Below, one piece after another: positions 1 to 11,600 of a stretch of 64,000 bases of DNA (within the stretch, counting starts at the first letter, position 1; each line of letters opens with the position of its first letter). The notes beneath the pieces were generated by a model. That model saw only the letters and a list, made by a program, of their open reading frames with translations. It did no database searches and had not been told where the DNA came from. The position numbers and the translations under genes are program-made. Location: positions 22,761,001-22,825,000 of the forward strand of contig NC_092673.1 in the NCBI RefSeq assembly GCF_964355755.1, in the 5' to 3' direction. The stretch is from Antedon mediterranea (taxonomy: Eukaryota > Echinodermata > Crinoidea > Comatulida > Antedonidae).

Positions 1-734
1 ATGACTCGACTCCATACGCTATATAAGCATAGTTGGACACAAAGATGGCCGGTGTGCACACCATGTGACTTGTGAACGCAATGTCGAAACTCTCTCTATA
101 TATGGCTCTGTATAGTGTCAGAGCCATACATATATATATGGCTCTGTATAGCGTTTAAGACCAATATAATTCAATTTAATTTAGTAATATAATTTATTAT
201 TCAGGAAAATAATAAATTCGCCTTCAAATATTAAATATTTAGTGCATTATATCAGTTTACAGTTTCTTTATGCACTGTAAATTTATATTATTTTTACAGG
301 CATAGAAAACCTCTAAATCGCCCAGCAAGTCTCAAAATTTACCCTAGCAAATTTTTCATAAAAAATGCTAGTTGAAATTTTTAAACTAGTTAATTTATTT
401 GCTTGTTGTATTTTTCTGCCAATTTTTCTTCATCGTTTTGTAGAAATCAACTTGCCAAATTGCTCACTTGCTAGTTGGTTTAACAGTAAAGGTTTGCTAG
501 TGGGAAAAAAAATCGAGCTCAACCCAGTGAATAATATAATACAATTATCTTTTAAAATGTTGTTAATGAAGGAAGTGAGTCATGAAAGTATACTTTAGAC
601 TGTAAAAAAATTTGTAAAAATCAGTTTTGTAAGATAAAATAAATTGCTATTTGGGAAAGGAAATATTTATGAGTTTTGCATCAATCTATTCTTTCTTAAT
701 TAAGAAAATAAAGATTAGGTTGTCTACAAATCCA
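1..734. other. AT-rich sequence, no gene seen
   Basis: No supported gene. Bases 101-128 form a hairpin (10-bp stem TATGGCTCTG / CAGAGCCATA, 8-base loop), and TATGGCTCTG recurs once more just downstream. Confidence 0.5.
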
Positions 735-738
735 CACA

Positions 739-1100
739 GTGTTTGTTTGTAATATTTATTGCTATCCACAATACGATACATTGTTGGGACAACTTAAATT
801 TGTTAGTGCGAGGAATTTGTTTGTGGAAAACAATACTCCATCATTTTATGAATATTTGAGGATTTCGACTTACCGATTTCTTACAAGAATAATGAAAAGC
901 GAAAACAGAATGTTAATTTGTATATATAAATATTTGTTGATGGATTCAAACATGTACTACAAATGGAGAGAGGCATTATATACCAATAGATAAAGGTTTT
1001 GGTCCTCTCTCCTTCATCTTTTTTTTTTGTGTAATGTATTATTATACCATATGGACAATTGTCTGAAATAAAAGTTGAATTGAATTGAATTGAATTATGA
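739..1100 (+). mobile_element. 5'-truncated LINE remnant with (TTGAA)n tail
   Basis: An open stretch at 739-993 encodes 84 residues resembling the extreme C terminus of a non-LTR retrotransposon ORF2. It is followed by a short 3' UTR, TGAAATAAA and a microsatellite tail of TTGAA repeats near 1073-1096, as CR1/L2-type LINEs have. No reverse transcriptase motifs are present. A similar TTGAA tail stands at 51312-51330. Confidence 0.5.
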
Positions 1101-1336
1101 TTTGAAATTACTAAAATCATACAGAACCTAAATAATTAAACTGTTATGGAAGATCAGAGGATAACCCTTTAAGCTGGGATGCTTGTTTCAGAAAGGGTCC
1201 TCAACAATTATAAAATGAACATCAAAACATTTGATTAACAACATTAACAAAAACATTTTTAAAAATGCAGTGCCGTGCCAACCATGAACTCTGGGGATAA
1301 TGGACCATTGCACTGGAGCAACCTACTAATCACCAA

Positions 1337-1470
1337 AAAGATATGCACTGGATTCTTTAAAGTGCACACAGGCCAGACGTGTAAAATGGACTTCCAATTT
1401 GAATTTTTCTCCGAGAACAATGGTCAGAGACTTGAACCTATGGCAAATGTATGGCTATGGTCTGTGCCCC
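1337..1470 (-). repeat. Old, diverged fragment of the tRNA-Ser/Leu-like SINE
   Basis: The stretch ATTCTTTAAAGTGCACACA and its surroundings match the body of the SINE seen better preserved at 10.9, 13.3, 45.5 and 52.7 kb, in reverse orientation. An 87-codon open frame across it (1275-1538) is not a gene. Confidence 0.45.
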
Positions 1471-1539
1471 AAGCCACTCAACTAAACTTAAAGAGAAATG
1501 CTGTAGTTATACACAGAATAATCAAACAAGCAACATAAA

Positions 1540-4500
1540 ACATAAAACCCAATTTCACACACCACTTTGACAATATTAACCTAACTACAGTATATGAAAA
1601 TCAACTCTATTAGGATTAGCTACAGCATTCAGATTTTATATGATGATAAAAACATCTCAAAATAATATCATTTAAATCCAATTCATATTTAGTTAAAATC
1701 ATGAAAGTGAAATTTTAGATCAATGTTTGCAGTTTGACACAAAGTAATCAAAGTTGGATTGTATTGAGTAAAATAAATTTTGTAGAGATGATTAAAATCA
1801 AATGAACAGAGATTAAATCGCAATCAGATTTTGACTTGCTGATCGATTCTGCTAATCTCTTGTTTTGTTCAGGCGTCAGATGAGTTTTATTGTCAATTGA
1901 GGAATATGTATTAAATAGAAAAACCATGTGGGATTTATGTACTGAGATTATACAACTACAAATCTTGATTGTTTTTACAGTCAGAGATTATTCCAACAAC
2001 AAAGTTCAAACTTGTCATTGTTAATATACCTTTTATTACAGTAATTATTGCATTATAACTAGCCTAAAAAACAATTGTACATACCCACAAAAAACAAAAT
2101 TATAGTTGGCTTTTTTTTAATATTAACAAAAATATTTAAGTAAAAATAAAATACTGGGTATCCCATGCCCATGATTCCATTTTATGCTGAAATTCCTCTT
2201 ATTATTTGAAATTTCATAATGTTATAAAAAGATTTAAAAATGCAGAAATTAAGTACAAAATGCTATTAAACAGTATTTTTTAGATCTGCTTTTAGAAAGC
2301 ACACTTAAAAAGTTTTGTAAGCTTTTTAAATAAATATGCTGGTATAATTAATGGATTTTGAACATAAAAATCTTTTCTTTAAGGATGCGTTTTATTCTAG
2401 TAAATAGATAGAAGTGAATGGATCAAAAGATACTTACATATGTTGTTCTTTGTTGAAGAACAATAGAGAAGTATGAAAACAATATTGAGTACAAGTTGTA
2501 TTTGGTAGCAATCGTTTATAAAACTTACAACAGTACAGTCAACTCTCCTGTTACCGGAAAATATTGGGCTGGCCTTCCCTAGTTTTCAAGCTATTCTCGT
2601 GAATGTGTTTTTAATGGTAAAAAAGAATTTAGGACAAACAAGGTGACAGAGAAGTGATACCAACAAGGCTTGGAATCATTAAAAACACATTTTTGCGCAC
2701 GCGATTTTTAAAAAGCAAAAAAAATAAAATTTATTTATGTATACATCACATTCTACTCACAATCCTTTGTACATTCTCCGACTTTGAGTCCATTCTGACT
2801 TAAAATAACGGTATACGAGCACGTTAAAAATGACAAAATGCACACATTAATTGCACAAAAGTACTAAAAATGGTAATGGCCTTTTTAAAATGAATATAAC
2901 TTTTCAGAATGGAAGGTGACCCCCAATTTTTTTAACTTAATATGGAAGCCAATAAGTTGTAGATATAAATGTATATACTGTACACATTAAACGTACAAAA
3001 TGATATGACATCATCAAATGGCCACTTGAATTTAAAAAATTAGGAATTTTTTTTCATTTTGTGTAGGTTACACATTCAATAGAGCGCAACTCCGCTATTT
3101 GAGCCCAATTTTCGCACAAATTTCAGTATGTGCTTGCTTAATTATTTATCTTTCTCATGAGTTGTCAGCGTTTTCATTTTGACGACGTTATCACGTGTAA
3201 AAACTTGAATGTGAGTCGTGTAATTTCACCTACACCATACAGTTTAATATCTTACAGCTCATCAGAATTAAAGGTGACCTTGAAAATTTTAACTTATTAA
3301 GAAAGCTGATGAAATGAATGAAAATTAAGCCGATCGGATGTTGTGATGGTATTATATGGCCAGTTGAAGTTAAAAAGTAGTTTTTAAATTTCTTTAGTCC
3401 AAGTTATACAAATTTCAAAGAGCGCGCATTGCGCTTCTACGTGTTCAATTCTCTTCCAATTCTTATATTTATTTGCTAAACTCATTATCTTTCGAAATGA
3501 TTATCTTTAGAGTTTATTTTGATAATCCATCATACCAAAAAATCAGAACATGATGTGTATCCCGTAATTTCACCAATGCTACACTGTATATAGATATACA
3601 GTATACACTGTATATATTGTATATGGCATATAGGCACAACTCAACACTATAAGCATATAATAGGATGGAATATATCATTATTTTCCGATCGTATGATACC
3701 GTACGTGCATGTTTAAAAAAAAATATTTCCAGTAATTACTTAATTAATGTCAATAAAATGATAAAAATGATCACCTATAATTCGTCAAAGTGACTAATTA
3801 AATTCTAGTTTTAACTTTTGTTTTTACTTTAGTTGTTTTAATTTAGAGTTTTTGTTTGCACCACAGTTTTTTATTGCCATCAACCAAAGATTAAAGTGAA
3901 TAAAACGAGAAAGTACAAAATATGAACAACTGATAATAATAATTAACGATAATTTTAAACGATTATTAATATTAAAAAATTATTTTTATTTTGTTGTTTC
4001 AAGTAGTTTGATGTTTTATTGATTTTTGTAAGGTGATCTAATATATTTTTAGAAACAGAACCAAAAGATATTATATAATATTAATTATATTAAGAAAACT
4101 TGTACTAGCACAATTCCTTCCTTTGAGTGAATCACAGAAAAAGAGTAAGGTTTAAGACAAAAGAAAAGTGTTTGCGTAGAGAATTAAAGTGACGCAAATT
4201 TGACTATTATGCTTTTTTTTTTCATTTTCCTCTTTTTATTCAGACCCCATAATGGAAACTTTTTTTAGGATTAATTGGGTTGTCCTGAATTAATCATCAA
4301 ATGTTTCTCCTTTGTTTTTGTCTATTTTTATGTATGATATATATGATGTATGAATTAATTTTTTTTTTAAACCTAAAAAACCCCTATCTATGTTATTTCT
4401 GAATATAATCAAATTCTACTAATTTTAGATGGCACATACATTTAAACCCTTAACAAAGCCTTTTGTATTGCATCTGTTAATGTAAAGTTCCTTACATTTC

Positions 4501-5300
4501 AGCTTTCAGAATATTGCTGGTATAGTTGTCATCTTTTAAAGTTATGTAAGAAAATTGCCGATAAATTTTTATTATCACTGTAAATACTGTACACATGTAT
4601 CAAATAAGAAATATAATTTAACTATTTTTTTCAATAAAATACATGTATAATATTGTAAATACACATTCATATTTTATTGATTCCCTTACTTTATCTCTTC
4701 CTTTTATTCATCACCTATTGAGTATATATAAGTCATTATTTCAATATATTATATTTAATAAAATATAACATTATTGATTTTTTTTTTATTTTACTGTATT
4801 TTTAATAAGAAACTTAATTTGTGAGAAAACATGGTATTGTATGCATTCACATTGCAAACTATTTTTACAGTAAGTTAAAATGGACCTGACACATATGTCA
4901 TTTGAATATATCCAAATTAACACAAGCACATACAAATAAAACAAAATTATTGTTTTTTTAGAAAAAAGATTTGTTAAGATACATTTGCAAATTAGCAGAA
5001 AATACTTCCACCTAAGTTACACTATTCTACGGCCGTCGAAGCATCTATATTCATAACACAAGACTGGAGTGTAGCAGGCCAACTAATAACTGCCCAATAT
5101 AGTCAGGTGGCTTAACAACAAATTTTGAGGAAATCATTACACGGTGGACAAAAGCGCCAAATTTGGTATGGAGCTTTGTTGGGACCTACCAATTGATTTT
5201 GACCTAGGAGCCACTCTGAAAAAAATACAGGAACGGAAAAATATGGATAGGCAATGTGATCCAAAAAAGAAACAAAATATAGTAATAAGAATGTCTTGAA
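1540..5300. other. AT-rich intergenic sequence, nothing clear
   Basis: No coding frame, RNA gene or bounded repeat could be supported. A segment at about 2535-2600 begins ACAGTCAACTCTCCTGTTAC and could be a Tc1/mariner-type terminal fragment. Confidence 0.4.
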
Positions 5301-5568
5301 AGTAATTTTTATTGCAATATTAATTAACATCTAGATGATAAGACCACATATGATGTACACAATGATTATAATTGTGTAGTGAATATAAAATGTACAGTAT
5401 TTCAGCAGAAGCTAAGTCAAACGTCTACCAACTTTGTAAAAATTGATCCATATAGTGTATAAACATAGATACCAAATTTAGTTGAATAAGAAAGACACTT
5501 ACTAATGGACAACGTGATAACGCATACTGTGGAGTATCAAAACTGTAGAAAGGAACTCCAGCGTTTGT

Positions 5569-5635
5569 TCAAAAAGATGAGAATGCTTCAGACATGAAGC
5601 AGTGCAAAGGGGCAAAAAAACTTGGCTTATCTGCT
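5569..5635 (-). other. RPAP2: Candidate terminal exon of RPAP2
   Basis: After the donor of exon 7 (GT next to 5706, phase 2), the acceptor at 5636-5637 joins in frame and gives 21 residues ([10 protein letters not shown]...EAFSSF) and a TGA at 5569-5571. A candidate AATAAA on the minus strand lies at 5308-5313. A second reading of 5500-5635, in another frame, is open to a good donor near 5500 (…[13 protein letters not shown]…) but does not match the incoming phase. The 3' end of the gene is therefore unresolved. Confidence 0.35.
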
Positions 5636-8600
5636 CTGTAGTAAACAATGTAGAAATCGAAAACGACAACACCTTAGTCTACAAAAGAATTAACAATGTA
5701 CTCACATTTTAAGCAAGACAACGGCTAACAGTGTCCAACCGATTGGCTTAAATGACATGTTTTTGCTACCAAGATGAAATGTATGGACCAGAGCATTCAA
5801 ATCAGAAGAAAACTCACGTATTGAAAGACGCAAAGGTCCAAGGAATTCTGAAAAACTGAAAAGAACAAATGAAGACTTGCGTATTAGATTCAGTCTTTCG
5901 TGAAGTAAAGAAATAAAATTTAATAGGAGATTGAAATAAGTTGCTTTCATCAAAATTCAAAAGTTGTTGTTCTGTTTGGTATGCAGATTTATAACAGTGT
6001 ATTTATGCAATGTATCCTGTTTCATTGGTTGATTTTGCCACTCAATAACATATGTAAAAGTGACTACTGTTGCAGCAAATATGGTGGTGATATGCCCAAA
6101 TATGGCAGTGATATGACATTATCATGTCAATATATGGGCACTCACATATAAAGTTTGATAGTGTAGACAGAGCTTTAATCTGAACCAGGTAGGCTTGATG
6201 CAAAGCAGAGCAGATTAGTAACAAATAACCAAATATGCTAGTTATCTTTTTTTGTGCCAAGAATGCAATCGGGGCAAACATTGCTTAACCTCAGTGATCT
6301 GACAAAAAGTATATATTGAAACTACTTACACTTTATTCAATCGATCCAAAATAATCTTTCGTCGAATGGCCATTTGAGATTGAGAATCAACGTAAGGCAT
6401 TGCAATGGTCTTTTCATCAGATACATTCTACATTAAAATAATATGGATATGAAGTTTAAAGTATAATATAAAAAAAACACTTAAAAAACATAATTGATCA
6501 TTGAGTTATAGCATTAGAATATTGTATCTGAAGACAATGACAATATTAACATACTGCACAAGATCCTTTATTTAACTGCAATCTTTCTGGTGTACTGAAT
6601 CTGTAAACTAAATCTTTTTTTCAAGCAAAATATTTGTGAATAATTCATGAATGCCACAGCGGTAACTGTAGTTTGTGTAGGAAAACCATGTTATCAATGG
6701 AAAGTTAATGAATTACTGTACCTCTTTGATATCCTTTTTGTTTTTTCTTTTAACCTGAGTTTGTGTCTTTCCATAGTAAAGGCTCTCCACCTGAATCCTA
6801 TAAGCTTCTTCTTCCATTGCCCGCATCTTCCGCTCGGAAAGAGATCCCACGGTTTTGTCACCACCTTCTTCCTCCGACTTGTTCTCATTATCCATTGCTG
6901 TTACAGGCTTGTTTAGAGATTCTTCACATATGATTGGCTTACTATCTGCAGCAGCGTTTGCTGACAAGTTGCCAGAATTATTTGCATCTTGATCGTCGTG
7001 GCAATTTTTGCTAAGGTATTCAATTGTTCCTTTTGTCCTCCATTGCCACAAAGAGTCAGTTACTAGTTTTAAAATATCTAAAGTTAATTTAGGCTTCCTT
7101 TTAATATCTAAATCTTTCTTATGTTTTGTAGAGCTTCGTTCAATATTTTTTATTTTAGGTGTTTTAGATTCCACTGCTGCAACCTCTATTATAGGTTCAT
7201 CATCAACGTCTTCAGCGACCAGTGGCTCTAAATCTTTGTTTTCATCTTGAAAAAATTTGATTGACATTATATCATCTGTCAGTTGATCGACAGCTTTGTC
7301 ACTTGATTTGCTCTCATTCTCATCAGATAAATTATCATAGTTTGGTGAAACTTGCTTCTTAAGTATCACTTCATCTCCAGAACCACTTTGCTTCAGCATG
7401 CTCGTCATTACTGAATCATTTGGTTTCAGCAACCGTATAGGAACTGGTCTGTAGACAGAAAAATGTATCTTGTTTTAATCTGAAATAGGTGACCAATAAC
7501 TTTTCTGTATACAGACAGTTATCAAATAAATTTCTTTAAAAAAATGGTGGATTTATTATTTTCAATAAAAAAAAATATTCAGGTAGAAAGATTGTACATG
7601 TGTGTTTTCCTGTAAGTATAATGTACTGTATTTGCTTCCTATTGACTACAAATGCTTTACTTTAGATAAAATATTGAAATTGTCCTAAATACATGGATCA
7701 TTTCCTAATGGGCTTTAGTCTATGACTGATATTATACATATTTATATAAGTTGTAAAGCTTTGTCTTCACTATCAAACTAGCTTGACAAAAAAATGTGCC
7801 CAAATATGGTAGCGATATGCCCAAATATGGTCGTGATATGACATCATCATGTCCATATATGGGCACATAACATTTTTTTGTCACAACAAAGTTTGATAGC
7901 GTAGACATAGCTTTAGTCTGAACCAGGTTATGTAGGCTCGATGCAAAGCAGAGCAGAATAGAAATAGTCAAAGATACTAGTTATAACTTTTAATGCACTA
8001 CATACATGCTTACAAGAGTACCTCAATCTGAATTTTACATGAAAACAAAGGGTGCATAGAAGGCATTAATTACATATTTATATGTGCAAATTACAAATGA
8101 AAAAAGCTAAGCATACTTACTCATCTTTGTCTCTCATCCATAATGGAACAGTAGATATCTGAGAGGCATAATATTGTGATGCCTTGTAACAGTCATTGCT
8201 GCAAAAACACTAAAGTTGAACTGAGCTATTATAGCATACATCACTACTGTTTAAAAGCTGCAGCTTCCACGACATGCATTATTTTTTCATTCTCATGTTT
8301 AAAACTTCTCTAAGTTTATGCTTTTGTCATAAACATATTTGCGATGTTTAACATAATACACCTCACTTGGTTTTTTTTTATTTATAAACTTTGATTTTTT
8401 TTATATTTTATTTTATTTCATCAAAACCAACAGCACCGAAAGTTGCCACTTAGAGGTTACAACATACACTGTACTAAGTTTTTTGTATTCGTTTACAATG
8501 TACCATTTTCTAAGCTAGTACGCCAGTAGTTATAATTCATGACAGAATCTAATTCAAACCGGTTCAACTTTGCTTATTTGACTGTAGCGAATCATGGTGC

Positions 8601-11600
8601 CTTTGCGATTGAGTTTAGTGATGCCTACACGACGTAGCAATTATAATGAAACCATTGTATTTAAGTCATTTGATGCTTGAGACCTATTTTGTGCAATACT
8701 AATAAAGAGGTGGTTTATATTTTCAACTAAGAATAGTGTAAATATAAAACAATTCATTCAAATTGTACATACTATTGCATATTTACAATAAAAATTGAAA
8801 ATTCAACGGCAAATTAGTGAAAAATTGATAATGTTGTGGCTGAATTAATAGCTATTTACTTTACTAAACAAACTGTAATGAGTTAAATGCACAATGTATA
8901 TGGGCATAAGCTACACTTGAGTAACATTTACAAAAGTTATTTACAATTTATATTAAAGAACAAAATTTGGTACAAAAAAAGTGTCCTACAATTGTTTTCA
9001 AGTCCTACCTTTCTGTCCGTGATGTCATATACTTTGTTAGTTTTCATTGATATGTGATACTGTTTCTTGGGTGTTTGTCCAAGTACATTGTCACACATTG
9101 GGTAGCCACACTGCTTGGTTATGGCACGCTCTTCAACAACATCTTTATAGTGATCAGGCAGAATGAATTTAGCCTGGAAAATAAATTTTGTAGAACTTAA
9201 TTTTAAAAAGTATGTTTCCTTGTATAACTAATAATCTGTGTGTTTGACTTGACGCAAGGCATAAAAATAGGGGTCGATTCAAAAGCATGCTTGGAAAAAC
9301 TTGACATACAGTAGTGGTGTACTGTATCATGAAAGAGTCCCCGATTGCCATGAATTTGCTTGTTGTGTTTTTACACGTTTATGGTCAGGGAAAACCAAGA
9401 AGCAGTGATTTGTTGCTTTGAAAATATTTTCTTTTTTATTTTCTTAAATATTTTTTATTTATTTAATTTCGACCGAATCATAATACTGAAAAATTATTTT
9501 AATAATTTTTTTAAGTTTAGAAATATTTCCGTAGTAAAAGTATTTATCCCTATTTCCATTCACCGTAATTGGGCCGAAGTTCCATTTTTTAAATATTTTT
9601 TTTATTTATTCAATCGAAACCAACAGCGATAATTACCGCCACTAACAGGTTTGATAGAAACAAAGCCAGGACCTGTTTAAAGCACCTTGATTGGTCCTAA
9701 CATTGATCAAGGGCTTCTCTCGTCCAGTGCCCACCTTGACCAGAAGTCTGAGGCAGATACTAGATACAGGGGCTGCCATAAGAGTCAGCAGTGCTGATTT
9801 CAAATGCCTAACGGGACCCAGCTCCATATACAGCATCCGTTATTCCCAGATGGTCTCCCATCCAAGCTCTAACCAGGCCCAACGTCGCTTAACTTCGGTG
9901 ATCTCACGAGAACCGGTGTTTCAACGTGGTAAAGCCGTATTCATGGGAACCACCACCACTTAGCTTGTACCTGATGGATTTGTGTTTTATTCATTTTTTC
10001 TATTCATTTGTATAGTATAGTAATGTATGTACAGTTTCTTAAGCTCTGTCTGCACTATCAAACTAGTTCGACGAAGAAAGTGTAATGTGCCCAAATATGG
10101 TAGTGATATGACATCATTATGTCCATATATGGGCACATCACATTTTTTTTTGTCACATAAAGTTTGATAGTGTATACAGAGCTTAATATTAATGGTGTTC
10201 AACAGCTTGATACCATGATTCTTTAACAACAAAACAATATAATCAAACTTGTTCTTTCACAAAAAGATTGATAGTGTAGACAGAGCTTTATTGTGATTCC
10301 TTCATTGAAAAATGAATAAATAACCTAATAAACACTTACACAATTGATTAAAAACTCTTCTTCAATCTGACATTCTAAAAGCCTCTCAACAATCGTATGG
10401 GATTTTTCTTCAAGTTCTAATTTTTGTTCGAGTTCTTCCCTTATAGCTTTTCTTCTGTAAAGAAAAAAAAGAAAAAGAAAAAGAAAAAAAAAATTAAAAA
10501 ATTAAAAAAAAAAAAAAAAAAAAAAAAAGAAAAGAAATTATATTACACAAATATTGCCTGCTTAGAGGTTAAATATAACATTTTATATTCCCAAGGGAAT
10601 TATACTTTCGCAAAGGACTATTTCAAAACAGTCAGGATTTTCCTGGATTTAGTATGTCAAATGATCGGGAAACTCTCTAGTAAAGTGATGGCATTTCAAC
10701 CAATCATGTTCACCTAGGGGAAATACTAGGGACTTTACAAAACACGACGGTTAGGGAAGAACGACAAATATCCTTTGTTTGCTATAGTGTAAAATTGTAT
10801 ACAGCCAACATAGCTGTTTTATTAGTTGCGAACCCTTCGCAAAGATGACGACCGGCAGTATCTCTCTCCCTCCCATGTCTGATTGATTGAAATATATATT
10901 TAATTATTATTTAATACACCGGGGTAACCCCCTACTCGTCTCGAAAGATGTACTAGGTTCTTTTAAAGTGCACACGAGCAAGTTGTGTACACTGGACCTA
11001 CGGTTTATAGTCCTTATCCGAGAAGACTCGTTCTACCACCAGAACCATGGAGTGAGTGAGCCTCGAACCCCTGCCGATGTTATGGCTACGTGATTACGGT
11101 TCAACTGTCTTAACCGCTCGGCCACTCACCCACGGCGCGGGCCCTTCTAAATTGCTTGGCTCTGGTGACAGCATAGGCCTAGCCTTCCTAGCTATGGACT
11201 CTTATTCACGCCGCTTTTAACACAGCCATTTTAACCCAATAAAAATGTTATTTTATTAAACAATTAAATTAGAAGTTCAAGTTTTATTTAGAGTTTTGAA
11301 AAGTCCCCGTTTGAACTGTATATTTAAGGTTATACTGTATATACATTATTTCTAGTTGTTCTCCGTAAACGGGAAAATCGCAACTTTATCAGTCTCAAAA
11401 AGTTAAAGACGACGGAGTTTCAAGCTAAGCTCCGCCAACTTTGTTAAAGCTCATGCATATATTATTCATGAGCACCGTCCTATGGCTTCCCGTCGTGTTT
11501 CGTAAAGTCCCTAATATTAAGGGGACAGTTTTTTGGGACCCTCAGCTGTCCTCTTAGGGATTCTATTGTATGCAAATGTTTGAGCATTATATTTTCACGC

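Noticed and set aside
9826-9942. Functional 5S rRNA gene
   Set aside because: No T-run terminator follows the 5S part; it continues into a body and A-rich tail shared with a second locus, so it is a SINE.
10424-10717. 97-codon Lys-rich open frame
   Set aside because: Produced by the poly-A tract antisense to RPAP2 exon 2 and its intron.
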